Of a DNA stretch of 64,000 nt, positions 1-11,416 are shown piece after piece. A program made the position numbers and the translations under genes. Origin of the DNA: Nymphaea colorata (lineage: Eukaryota; Streptophyta; Magnoliopsida; Nymphaeales; Nymphaeaceae); the NCBI RefSeq assembly GCF_008831285.2, contig NC_045140.1, positions 24,570,131 through 24,634,130 of the forward strand, read 5' to 3'. The notes under the pieces were generated by a model that saw nothing but the letters and a program-made list of their open reading frames with translations, was not told the DNA's origin and made no database searches. Position 1 is the first letter of the stretch, and each line of letters starts with the position of its first letter.

Positions 1-162
1 AACCTCCATCTTTACAATTATGAGCCTCCCATCTGTTTCTCACTCGCAAGGCATCCACAGATTAAAGCTTCAACCACTAGTACTCTCCACGAATAAGATA
101 TTTTCAGCACCCATCTACTGTTTCAACATATGAGATGTACATTACCAAACGGCGCCAAAGAC

Positions 163-1473
163 TCACTGCATTGTTCTTGTGAGTTTGCACTTGGAAATGA
201 AAATGGTAGCCGTGTAGTTGAGGCTACATAGCTTCAGAAGCTCAGCGGACCGTTGTTTGAGAGCCGGGTTGCAGCCACTCTGTATTACAAGCAGAAGTTT
301 GGCTGCCAATCCAGCTTCCACAGCAACAGAAGCGCACTCCTCTGGCGCCAGCTTACACACTGCCCACAAGACGGACAGCGCATACTGAGTACAGTTCTCT
401 GAAACTCTCATAATCAGCCTCACCAAGTTGGGTATTGTACAAGGGCAATCCTTGAGAGCCATCCGTCCTTCCGGTATCGTCGAGAGAAGGTCCAAGATGA
501 AGAGGGCATCCTCTAGACAGTCCGCATTCAACTGCGGCATGAGGTCCACCAACTGAGGCACCCCTCCAACGCTGACAACAAAATCCTTCACCTGTTTATA
601 GGAACAAACAGTCCTTAACAGCCGGAGGCCGGCTGCTGTCCCGTTCGGGTTCCGCTTATCCTTCACTAATCTCAGCAAACCCACTAACAAACTGAGGCTT
701 GATACTATTTCCGATCTGAAATCCCTCTCGCCTACCATCAATTCAAAGAGCCTGGTACAATTGATCTTCGTCTCGACCGTTCCTTCATTCAGCATGTCCA
801 CCAACAGCGACACCTTGGCGGGCTGCATCAGATTCTGCTTGGCATCCGAATCGAGATCCAAATGGACAAGAATGGCGATTGCCTCTGAGCCAACCGCATG
901 GGAAGTGAAAGGCCCAAGAAGGGAAGCGATCAGACCGATCCCGCCCTGGTCGACAGCCGTCTTCTTCGCGGACGCGTGGGCAGCGACGACCTGATGAAGC
1001 TCCTTCAGCGCCTGAACCCTGGCCTGCCCCTTCACCTTCTTGAGGGTGTCCAGGAGCTCGGTAACCCTGCCCTGCACATCCTCAGACCTCTTCTTGTGCT
1101 GCTGATACTTTTGAGAGTACCAGCTGTAGATGAGGTGGTAAAGGGTCTTGTTAGGAGTGATGGAATCGTCCCACAGCTCCTGCATGGTGGTTGGGCAAGT
1201 GAAGTGCCCCATAGAGAGCCACTTCAAGATGTTGCCTCTCTCATAGGTCTGGCCAGTGCAGAGGGTCACAGGGTCCTGCATAGGCTCCAATGAGATAGGG
1301 CAGATGAAAACGGAGGGCACTTCAATGGCCTCAAGCTCCCCAATCATCATCTTCAGATCCAACTTCTCACCTGATGGAATCTCATCCTTGCTGATGACAG
1401 TGGCACACTCCAGATCCAGCACATGGGTAAGCTCCCCATCCTTCTTCCAAGAAGGCAAGTGAAACAATGGCAT
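163..1473 (-). CDS. PUB30/31: U-box E3 ubiquitin ligase with ARM repeats, PUB30/31 type
   Basis: Single-exon gene for a 436-aa protein. A U-box (about residues 52-125, with CPISLEPMQDPVTLCTGQTY and the conserved CPTTMQELWDD) is followed by ARM-like helical repeats to the C-terminus, which ends in the family signature ISKCKLTRTMQ. The U-box recruits a ubiquitin-charged E2 and the ARM part binds substrate; family members act in the cytosol or nucleus and several are linked to stress responses. The start was set at the ATG at 1473: the frame runs nine codons further upstream to 1500, but only from TTG, and MPLFHLPSWKK aligns with the starts of known relatives. Length matches the Arabidopsis PUB30/PUB31 pair (about 450 aa) and the lack of introns is usual for this group. 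The family is certain; the choice between PUB30 and PUB31 cannot be made. Confidence 0.94.
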   Translation of the reverse strand: MPLFHLPSWKKDGELTHVLDLECATVISKDEIPSGEKLDLKMMIGELEAIEVPSVFICPISLEPMQDPVTLCTGQTYERGNILKWLSMGHFTCPTTMQELWDDSITPNKTLYHLIYSWYSQKYQQHKKRSEDVQGRVTELLDTLKKVKGQARVQALKELHQVVAAHASAKKTAVDQGGIGLIASLLGPFTSHAVGSEAIAILVHLDLDSDAKQNLMQPAKVSLLVDMLNEGTVETKINCTRLFELMVGERDFRSEIVSSLSLLVGLLRLVKDKRNPNGTAAGLRLLRTVCSYKQVKDFVVSVGGVPQLVDLMPQLNADCLEDALFILDLLSTIPEGRMALKDCPCTIPNLVRLIMRVSENCTQYALSVLWAVCKLAPEECASVAVEAGLAAKLLLVIQSGCNPALKQRSAELLKLCSLNYTATIFISKCKLTRTMQ

Positions 1474-1862
1474 CTTTTCAAACCCCACAATCAGAGGCAA
1501 CAGAAAACCTGAATCCCTTTCCCCTTTAATCTTGACGGCCCTGATAAACCATGATACCCATCTGCCTCATGGAAAGCAGAAAAGTGCAGGATAACAAGGC
1601 ATACATAGAGAGGGAAGAGAGGCATTCATTAAACACTCACACTCCCTATGAGAAAACTCACCACCCAATCATCACCTCCATCATTTCTTTCCTGCTAACA
1701 CCCGAGCTCAAAAGAAGGGTAGCAGTACCTAAAGAAGACCCAGCTTCAGAGCTCCCCCAAAGTGAAGGAGGAGACTCTTAAGATCAACAAGAGCCCAAAA
1801 GGATACCAAACCAGCGCCAAAAACAAGTCGCAATTCTTCGTGAGAAAAGCAAACTCCAGCTC

Positions 1863-1879
1863 CCTCTCTCTCTCTCTCT
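1863..1879. repeat. (CT)n microsatellite
   Basis: Pyrimidine dinucleotide run in the presumed PUB 5' UTR; it reads as GA on the transcribed strand sense. Confidence 0.85.
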
Positions 1880-1982
1880 GCAACTCCTCCGCTCTTTCTC
1901 CTTTTCCTTTTATTTCCTGTGTTTTTTTCCTTCTTTGGCTGGAAAAGTTATGGAGTAAAACCGAATAATTTGGCTCGTAAGG

Positions 1983-2022
1983 ACCGGCTACAGCCGGTTG
2001 CACGTGTCCCGACTCGCACGTG
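1983..2022. promoter_or_regulatory. G-box pair with adjoining palindrome
   Basis: Two perfect CACGTG G-boxes (2001-2006 and 2017-2022) lie 16 bp apart, start to start, immediately beside an interrupted palindrome, ACCGGC-TACA-GCCGGT (1983-1998). G-boxes are bound by bHLH and bZIP factors, often in light or ABA responses. The module is about 510-550 bp upstream of the PUB start codon; its role in PUB control is inferred from position. Confidence 0.55.
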
Positions 2023-2322
2023 CAGTCATATCCCCTGTCAAAACCCTCAAAGGCTTCGCTCAGCCTTTGAAGATAAATATCACATAAAACCCTCCCATTC
2101 AAACCTAATCCCGTAAGAGCCCACCTCTTCTCACACCAAAAAGCATAAAAAAAAAAAGTTCCTCCCACACACTTCCATGGAGGTGGACTCCTTTTCTTTC
2201 CCTACTTTACTTTTTTCTGGGACGTGGAACCACTTGTAACAGTATCTTCTGGCAAAGGAAAATAGTTCGTAACAGTTGTTGAACTGCAAACTTCATGTGA
2301 AGCCTGATATGAAACTATAATG

Positions 2323-2339
2323 TATATATATATATATAT
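2323..2339. repeat. (TA)n microsatellite
   Basis: Alternating TA run in intergenic DNA. Confidence 0.9.
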
Positions 2340-3765
2340 TATATACACATATACTTGGCAAGCTTCATGTGATAAGAAATTGTCCATTAGCAGCCCTCAT
2401 ATGAGCCTTAATAAACTAAACTGATGAGATATATTTGTCTAGTAGCCAGCGGATTAAAGAAATAACAATCGCTTGCGTTCTTGTTTTAAAAACGAAAACA
2501 AACTGAGGCGGTGCAGTAATTTCGGTTTTTGACGGGGACTCTCGCAATATAATTTTCACGGGTCAAGGCATGGGGGAAAATTGATAATTCCCGGTCTCGA
2601 GGAGAGCCACGCTCTCTAAAGATCGGCCGTCGATCTCACCGATCGGACGGCCGAGAATCCATTCGAGACTTGAGTGAAAAGGGAGGGGGCGAGAAAGGCG
2701 AGGGGAATCTGAAGGGGCGAAGTGGAATATTTTATTTTATCTTATTTTTCTCGCCTCGATAATTATTTTTATTTTTAAAAAAACCAGGGCACCTTCGTTC
2801 TTTTTTTTAAAGTGCCAGCTCAGCCTTTGACCGCCTTGTCCTTTGACTGTACGCATCGTTCTCTCTCTAGTTTCTCTCTCTAAAAAAACTGAACGGACCC
2901 CACCTTGGGCTTATCCAACCCCTTCGGTTGACCGCCTGCATGGCCCGTCGTGGCTCGCCCGCCTCCCAATCAGCGTCCGCCACGTGTGCGAATTTAGCGT
3001 CCCCGTCATGTGACGCGTCTCGCTTATCAAAAATACCGTCGTTTTAAATTTGCAAACCCCAAAAAAAAAGAAAAAAAAAAAATTCTCCCATTAGTTTTTG
3101 AGTCATTGAGAGTCGGAGCGGGGCAGCTTGCCTTGGTCCCAATAATTTAATCCGCTTATGAATTATTTCTTCCCGTGGAGTGTGTCAGTGATTCGCTGTA
3201 TTTATGGCGACGCTAAATAGATAAAATATCACGATGGTGTACGCGCGTGGTAACGTGCTCGAGCTGTATTTAACTTCCTTAAAGGTCTTTTTCTAAAAAC
3301 AACCCTATAAAATGTAATTTAAATCTATAAAAAAAAGGTTAAGCTTGGAGTTTGCTGCACTTTTGTGTATGTTTATTTTATGTCTAATAACAGTTCTCGC
3401 ATGCACATATGGGGAATATAATAGGGAGAAAAGGAGGGTGGATTCGGATCCGGAATCGATGCTAGGTTGGACCGCGATCAATTGACTCGAATTGTTTTTG
3501 TTCAGATCTCTGGATCTTGATTGGCTTCACCTTCTTTTCTTTTTTTTTTCCAAGTGGGTTTGGATTTCCCCAAGATGTGGTGAGAAGGAGTAGCCATGCT
3601 CCGAAAAAGCTGAGTGACGGTGGAACCTTTGAATGCAACGTCACGAATTCTCCTTCTTTATTCACTTAATTTTGACCGTCGCTCTTTATTCCAAAGTAAT
3701 GAAATTCTTCGACTTTCAGAAAACAGAGATGTCCAAGAATGAACGTACGTATATCAATATTTATA

Positions 3766-3789
3766 ATATATATATATATATATATATTA
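3766..3789. repeat. (AT)n microsatellite
   Basis: Alternating AT run in intergenic DNA. Confidence 0.9.
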
Positions 3790-5824
3790 TAAATAAAAAT
3801 TTAAAATATATCAAAAAATTCATATATGTAAATAAGATACAAATTATTTGATGTATTAGAAAGCGAGAGATAAAGCGGGGGTTGCGCCAACTTTTCAAAA
3901 ATGCAAGACTGTTTGGGAACAGGCACCGGGCTGTCAAGTCGATTTGACTCTGCCTCACCCGTGTGTGCTATCACAATGTCTTTTCAAAGTTAGAAAGAGA
4001 AAAAGAAAATCAAATTCTAATAAAATTTGGATGCCATTAAAAGAATAAATGTGACCTCACATATTCCTCCCTTTTCATAAAGTTTTGGGTTCCTCATGTT
4101 GCAAGAAGAAGAGGCGCTAAAGCAACCAAGCAGTGGAAAAAGAAAGGGGAATGGAGCTTATATTTTTCTTTTCTCTTGGGCTGTGATATTTATTGGCAAA
4201 AAGTATTTGGTGCTGTGGGTTTAGCTTCCTTTAAAGCCCTTAACTCGAGTTAATGCGTTTGCTAAACACAGTCGCTTTTCTGTGCTCTAGTAAGTTGACA
4301 AGACGCTTTTTCTTTATTATTCTAATCCGTATGCTCGCTTTACTGCTTTGCTCTTCAATGCTTGTGCAAGAAATTCAAAGGCTTTTCAAACCATGGTCAG
4401 CCATCAGAGAGGTTGAGTTTAAACTCACATAGTCACAAACAACGTTTTTAAAATTTTAAATTGTGAGGTTTTTATTAGATATAATATTATGAAATTTAAA
4501 ACAAAAGTCATTTTTAAAAATTTTTAAAAAAATTAAAAATAAAAAAATAAAATGAGTGAGAAATTAATAAGACAAACATCAAGTAAATTTGTAATAAATA
4601 AAAAATAAAAAAAAAACTGTTTGACATTACAAAACTGAAAAAAACTGTTTTTTAACTTTTTTTTTCAAAAAAACACGTTTTTTAAAGTTTTAAACGACCA
4701 GTTAATTTATCATGTTTTTTTGCATTTTTTTTTTAAAAACACGTTTTCTGTTTTCTGTAACTACACTTGGAAGTCTAAGTTGAGTAAAATTCACGAGAAA
4801 TTTTTTTTTTTTAAAAAAAAGAGTGTCAACCAGTTGGAACAAATAAGAGTGTCAACCAGATTGGATCGGATATCCGGTAAGAGAGTATCGTCCAACAGTG
4901 GGCTAACTTGACTTGGGTCAAGTCTGAGCCGATTCGGTTTGGCATTTTCTCTGCAGCATACCCCGGTGTGGATCGTGACGGGAACCCGAGGCGAACCTCA
5001 TCATTTCATTGGTATCTCTATGTTATGGTTATCGATCTCCTGTACATCTTGGATCCATGTTCGACAGATCTTATCAGATCCAGCACGGTTGAAAGACCTA
5101 TTCCCTAGTTTTATTCTCACTATCGCTGCCCAATATGGATCCAAATGGTGCAAGGTCCTACTGGACTTGAATGTCCGGGCTCGGATCCAAGTAGGCCTCA
5201 GACTTGGTCAATATGGATCCGACAAGTATATGTAATTGGGTTTGAACTTCATTAGATCCAAATTGAATATTAGGCTGGAATTCTAATGATCCGATTAGTA
5301 ATTGAATCTAAACTTCTTTAGCAAATCCAGATAAACACGTGAATTCAAAATCACATCAGTAATTGATATACACAATCCATTTACATCCCTATATATTCAC
5401 CTTGGTTTGGACTATAGTGACCTAGCATGGAAATGGTAGATAGAGACATTATGTACCAACCTTTTGTCTTAAAAACATGGTAAAAGGACAGTCCCTTTCG
5501 ACTTGGTTCAAGATTAATAAAGCCCTCGAGGAATTGAATTCCTTGTCATGAATTCCACCTCCTAGAGTCTTTAGACAAGTTTAGCTCGCCGCGCCTGTGA
5601 AAATATTTACATGCATTTATTGTTACAGTTTCAAGGAACTTCAATACCAAATTGATAGTAAATCCATTCACAGTGAACCACCTTAGTATTTTGCTCATTT
5701 TTTAAAAATTTCCTCATCATATATGTATATTTTTAGGTGTTTAGATAGATAAAGAACAATATCAGACCTTAAACAAAAATGTGATATGACATTTTCATAC
5801 CGCCTACCGTCTAAGTGTCTAACA

Positions 5825-5851
5825 CATATATATATATATATATATATATAA
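5825..5851. repeat. (AT)n microsatellite
   Basis: Alternating AT run. Confidence 0.9.
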
Positions 5852-6042
5852 ATAAGTGGAAGGCCCTTGAATGTTAGAAGGATAAAGAACAATGTTTCCT
5901 TTTATTTTTTTAGATCAACAGCTGATAGAAAAATATGGAGGAAAAAGTATGGACTAATACTACCCTACTAAGTTTTTTTTTCTTTGTTTTTTTTCTTAAG
6001 CACCAATCTAAAAGAAAATCAAAAGTTGATATTGTTTTTATT

Positions 6043-6043
<1 letters not shown>

Positions 6044-6109
<66 letters not shown>
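6044..6109. repeat. Compound (TC)n(TA)n microsatellite
   Basis: About 30 bp of TC passes directly into about 36 bp of TA; a likely hypervariable locus. Confidence 0.92.
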
Positions 6110-6479
6110 CTACTTTTGTGGACTATGGTATTAAAGTACATAATTGATGGGTCGATTATTGGATCAACAGTCATCAACGGTCAACAACGGTAAAGTGGTC
6201 AAATTGACTGGCAGTTGGGGTACCCTTGGTTCGGTCACATCTTCAAACAGTTAAGCCTTTCCCTATACAACGAGTGAAGATTGCACCTGCACTGTCGAAC
6301 AAACGAAAGAGATCAATGTGTGAACACCTCTCACACGTCCGTGCGGTCAAAGATGAAGTCCATTTGAACACAAATCTAAAAATCCCAACAACCAGAAGCG
6401 CAGGTAAATTGATAAACTAAATTCGATTTAAAGCAGCAGTGAAGCTGACGCTGTCTATAGAGAAAAATCTGCAACATAC

Positions 6480-6657
6480 AGAAACTCTGTTGGCTGCGGT
6501 TAAAAATCATCGGTTTTCAGATACAATCTCTTCGATTTTTTACTTAAATGTGCGGTCATCGTTAGCCATTTTTTCTTTGGATCGAAGCGCGGTAATTTAT
6601 GACCTTCAGATGAATCTGAGAGCATTTACTGTCTGCTGAAACTCTGTTAGCTGCGGT
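6480..6657 (+). repeat. Spaced direct repeat
   Basis: GAAACTCTGTTGGCTGCGGT at 6481-6500 recurs with one mismatch at 6638-6657, 157 bp downstream. AAAGCGCAT also recurs just beyond (near 6708 and 6767). It is likely a decayed internally repetitive element. Confidence 0.6.
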
Positions 6658-7300
6658 AGATCTCTTTAAGTGCAGAACATGGTTTTTCTACGTATCTATG
6701 GAAGAAGAAAAGCGCATCAGATTTTCAAATTTCAAAAGCAATCATTTGGTAGTTGGTGGGAAGAGGAAAAGCGCATTTATTTCCATGTGCGGCAATTTCT
6801 CTGCCATGAGAAAGGGGATGTGGTAGTTTGCTCTCTGTAACTCCCAAAGTCACGATCTGAGAGGGAAAAAGATGGGGGAAGGGAGGAGAGGCCGCCTTTT
6901 GCCTTTTGACCATGCACCAACAATGGCAGAAAGAGAGATAAGCTTGATTCTCAGAGCCATTGCTTTTGTTGGCACGGATTCATGGCGCTCTTCCTGCATC
7001 TCTCGTGTAGTTTTAGAAAGTAAGGAGCAAAGGATACGGTAACAGCTGCATGTGTGGGCTCGGTCGGCGGGCAATCCGGCTGGCGAAAGAAGGTCAAAAA
7101 GATAGCCCCAGCCAAGAAAAGAAAAAGAAAGAAAGAAAGAAATATCTGAGTCTGAGGCTTGATATCCCGAAGAAAAACTTTAAATTCAAGTTTCATATGT
7201 TTATTATAATCAAACAATCTGCTGGCACTTATATTTGTTGCATTAATGCGCGTCCTGATGAATTGCCGCTCTTAATTAGGAATTGGTGTGGATCAGATCT

Positions 7301-10300
7301 TGAAAACTAAACAACTTGACAGGCCATTAAAAGTTCTCTGTCCCTGTTCTTTTAAGAGCGTGGACAAACGCACAGGTTGGTTTTCTTTCTTTTCAGTAAT
7401 TAATGGCAGTCCATTATTCCTGTGTTGAATCAAGGCTGCTTGTGTTTAGCTTTGTGAAGGCGATGTTTGTCAGGAGAATTACGTCAAAGAGGAGCAAACT
7501 TTCAACATAAGGTGCATTGATCATTTATGCCTAAGCAGTGACAGTGATTCTCTTCTCCTAAGATCTTGCTCATTAGGTCACTTCAATATTATTACTATTA
7601 TTTTTGTTTCCCCTGACCAGTCAAAGCATAATGTAATAATGGTCCGATGTGTTTAATTCGAACCAATAAAGAAAGGCCCACCTAGTCCCGAGACATTTGA
7701 TCCAGATCTAAAAGTATGAAGGGCATAGACCTGAGACGTGTTGCTGGAAGCGTGGACGCCGGTCCGACAACTAGGAAATTTACAGCGTGTTTTACTATGG
7801 CTTGATGCCCCTGACTGGGTTCATCTTTCTCTGTAATTTGCAGGGCAGGGACAAGCTGTGTCACCTCAAACTTTTTTATGGCGCATCAGAAGGCGAACGC
7901 GGAGGAGTTGAAGAAGACCCGCGTTGAAATGAGAGGGATCACGGGTCGTCGAGTCAGATTTAAAACTGGCTGCCTTCTACTTCCTTAGGCCAGTGAATCT
8001 CTCTATGTGTTGGAAGCCCACTGTTTGTTTAGTACCACAAAGTCTGGATTTTAGATATAAAATCTGGTGCTATCAAACATACCCTTATTACCCTTCACTA
8101 GGTGGGAAGCACTCAATAGTCTGGGGTTAAGAAACCCTCCTGCATGAATCTAATTTGATCTGTCAGTTCTAGAAAATGCCAAGTTTTGACATGGATCATG
8201 CTGGCAGATGCAGATGCCTCTCAATAATTCTAATTCTGGCTCAGTTCTTGAGAATAAGGGAGACTTAACATGGCTCATTACAAAGTAATGCAATTTTTCC
8301 TTTTGTTTCTCATGAACTTGTTTTCCTAGGAAGCCTACCAGATCAAACCATCAAAATACATCTCGGGATATTGAACTCTTGGCCTACTTCAACGTGAACA
8401 AAGTGTAACTGCCAACCAGGTGGATAACCTTTCTGCAAAAAAGTCACCAAGACAACTGCCAAATTGCTTTCCTTCATATACGAGGGGAGATAGATACCCA
8501 TCACATCTTCTCACTACTCATGAGGTTAAGGATAGACATGTCAAATAGAGTGTTATATATCCATCGTTTGTAGTCCATGAAAGGGCCCATTGAAATCAAA
8601 CTAATGATCAAACTGTTACCAGATTGACCAGCTATACTATACCCCATGACATACTTAACTCACATGGCAAGGATCCAGCCTGCCATTAGGTGGGTTAGGT
8701 TGGGCCAACGGCTAAACCCTTGGACCAGGCAACAGGGCCCAGCCCATAGGCAAGTTCCACCGGGCACTGGACTTTATCAGATGCAAGAAGGAAAACGCCA
8801 TTAGAGCAGGCCAGACTGGACTGAAACACAAAAATGGAGGTCTGATCATGAACAGGCCGCGCGAATCCTTCGCTGTGGTTTTCAAAAGACGAAATACATT
8901 TGATTCCTCTTTAAGTGCTTCTCCTTGTTCCTGTTAACTCAGCTCCCTCATTTACTCGTAGAGTACGTTACTGGCTTCGTTGGTTTTTCTTTGTTTTTTT
9001 CCTCAGCTCATCGTGATACAGGATTGTTGGTCTATCACCCTTAGTGAGACCAGTTATTTAGGACAAGCTTGAACTTTAGAAGGGGGACGCGGAAGCCTTG
9101 GATTAAGATCGAGTTCGCCAATGTATTGCCAGCCATCTTGCCAATCTGCCGCCTTCTTTTCTTGGCGCAAGACAACGATGCCCGCTCGAGCTCCAGCTTT
9201 GCATTCTTCACCAGCTCTCGCCGGATGTCTCACTCACTCTTCAAATGTTGAAAGAACATCGACTAGGAAATGCCCTGTTCGCAGGAGGAATTGGACAAAG
9301 AAAGACCGTGACCTGTTTTTGTGCCCACACGAAATGGTAACCCTGCCCGGGGCAAGTGAACCCATTATTCATTGTAGGTCCAGCCAGGGCCTCGGTCTTG
9401 TTTTCGGCATGGACTTCCTGTTCCGAGTGGAATGGCCAATTGGCTATTCTAAGCTCTTGGCTTCTCTTTACTCTGACGCCCCGCTATCTGGCAGGTGCAG
9501 ATGCAGATGGTGGCGGAAATCAAGCATGATAACCAGTGAAGATTCTGAACTAATGGTCAAGGAAGGACTGAAATTGTTATCCAATTGTTCAGTCTTACCA
9601 CCCGTTTCGCCAAATATATAAAACCAATCATCATCATGAACAAAAATGCAACAAGCGCTGTCCAGATCTCCGGTAAGAACTATCGTCCAACTTAAAGTAG
9701 AGTTTTAAACCAAACGAGTCCCCTAGAAATGTCAAAACAAGATAGAAAAGGATCATGACGTGTCGAACCTTTCCAGGTCAGACCTTTTACACCACTTTTA
9801 AAGGAATGGGAAACGCATTCTCCAATCACTTGGGCACAACTTCTCCCATGTTTGACAGCCTGGTGTATGTCATTGACATTGCAAGCTAAGGTGAAGAATA
9901 TCACTCGTGAAGTGCACGAGATCCCGCTTAACCAACACACCTTGAAATATTCTGTTGAGGCAATGCTTGTTCTCCACATGACCGGCTAAAAGGCAGAATG
10001 GCAGAGCCACAACCCAACAATGCATTCTTAGTCATTTGACATGTACAATATTGTGTTCATGAAACACATGTTTCTAGAGTATATATCCTAAGGACATTAT
10101 GTTTTTGTCCAACAAAACATGATTATGGATGTTGTTCTCGAATCCAAGGATGAAGCGCTCACACTGTCATCCTTGGAAGAAGAACATGATGTTTTAAGGA
10201 CGCATATCCTAAGAACACGATGTTCTTATCAAATGCCTTGTTATAGATCTCATATGCTAATAAAGAGCAACATCAAAGCAAGGTGCTACCAGCCAGACCC

Positions 10301-11416
10301 CTCAGTTTTATCCATATAGTAAAAGGAGCAACATACCTCAGCGTTCCCACTGAAAAGTTGAACTGAATATGCCCAACGAGATCCTAGAGATAAAACAATG
10401 AGTATATAAAATGAAAGCAGAGCATACACTAAGAAACTAGTCAAACGTTGCATTTTGTGTTCCTCAATCTTCATTACATCCCATCTTACATAGCAAAGTA
10501 AGTGAATCCACTAAAACTGGCACCAGACTAGACATGAACAGACTAGAGAAGAAGCCGATGCTGCCATTTCCATTTTAAGCTCTTCTAACCTTTGTCACAC
10601 GTCACAAATTCTAAACGAGGGCTTTTGTCAGCTTTCTGACCTCGTGACGACCACAATCAGTCCAGAGGAACTAATCTTCTGGTGTAATATCAAACATCTT
10701 GACTCTTCTGAAGGACTATCAGCCTTTTCTGCAATGATAAGCATAAACTTCTCAAATAGAGACATAACTTGGTACATATATTGTGGTTACTGCTTCCGAG
10801 GTTAACCACCACCATGGACATTCAGATAACCCTAGATTGAGGCCAATCCGGACAAAGCATCTCGCTTTACATGATTAAAATGGTGGATTCTTTGAGCTCA
10901 ATATAGAGGACAAGGGTCCTCCCTCAGATGCAGTATACATTCCATTGATATGAGTCAATTCATCTGTATATGCTTGAAGCAATATGTAAATGGTGCAAAA
11001 CCACTGACCTGCAGAAACCACCACTTATAAACCAAATCAAACCAAGAAGGGTGAGGCATGCAGAAAGAATAATATGGACAATTAATATTGCTAAAGATTC
11101 AAAAAGGCAGTAAATGGAAAGAAGAAAATTGGCACATCCAAAAGTTCACTATGAACATCACTCAGCTATAAATCAACAAAAGTCGTTCGCTTGAACACAC
11201 ACTTCTTCAAAACTAAGTATAATTCTCTGAACCATGATGACACTAGAGAAACAATTGCATGAATAGACAATCTCTGTATAGATCTCAGGTGAAATAATTG
11301 CAGCACGAAAGATAAATTGGTTGTATGATGTAAATATTTGACGTATTCTCATCAAAAGAAAATACATACCCTGACAGAATGTTAATGTTCAGCTTAAATA
11401 ACCTCACCTGTCTGCC
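7301..11416. other. Intergenic and EngB 3' flank, no gene seen
   Basis: Reading frames at 9121-9621 (+) and 9692-9979 (-) are open but show no recognisable domain, and I could not join them to exons. A short near-palindrome lies at 8047-8064 and a spaced imperfect direct repeat at 10083-10230. The last few hundred bases before 11417 should include the EngB 3' UTR. Confidence 0.5.
10083..10230 (+). repeat. Imperfect spaced direct repeat, about 26 bp
   Basis: The word starting TATCCTAAGGACATTATG at 10083 recurs as TATCCTAAGAACACGATG at about 10205. Probably internal repeats of an old element. Confidence 0.45.

Larger units (their letters stand above)
1474..2170 (-). other. 5' UTR and proximal promoter of the PUB gene
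   Basis: About 700 bp upstream of the PUB start codon. It contains a short CT/GA run (1863-1879), common in plant 5' UTRs, and the G-box module described separately. A 140-codon reading frame on the minus strand here (1746-2168) has no recognisable domain and low-complexity Glu/Arg content from the GA run; I treat it as UTR. Confidence 0.5.
2171..4900. other. Intergenic, AT-rich, no gene seen
   Basis: No reading frame with a recognisable domain. Contents are AT microsatellites (2323-2339, 3766-3789), many A/T homopolymer runs between 4440 and 4830, and a CpG-containing stretch at 2580-3030. Nothing here resembles a tRNA or a transposon protein. Confidence 0.6.
4901..7300. other. Intergenic, repeat-derived, no gene seen
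   Basis: The stretch at 4901-5330 keeps reusing GGATCC-type words (for example GGATCCAAAT and ATGGATCC) and looks like old repeat DNA, but no element ends or proteins can be defined. Microsatellites sit at 5825-5851 and 6044-6109. A short direct repeat is at 6480-6657. Reading frames of up to about 100 codons show no domain. Confidence 0.5.

Noticed and set aside
1746-2168. 140-codon minus-strand frame upstream of PUB
   Set aside because: Low-complexity Arg/Glu content from a GA repeat, no domain, and located in the expected 5' UTR/promoter.
5825-5851. AT runs as a CRISPR-like or satellite array
   Set aside because: Simple dinucleotide microsatellite without spacers; CRISPR is not expected in a plant nuclear genome.
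9121-9621. 166-codon plus-strand frame
   Set aside because: No recognisable domain, no neighbouring exons, amino-acid order looks random; insufficient support for a gene.
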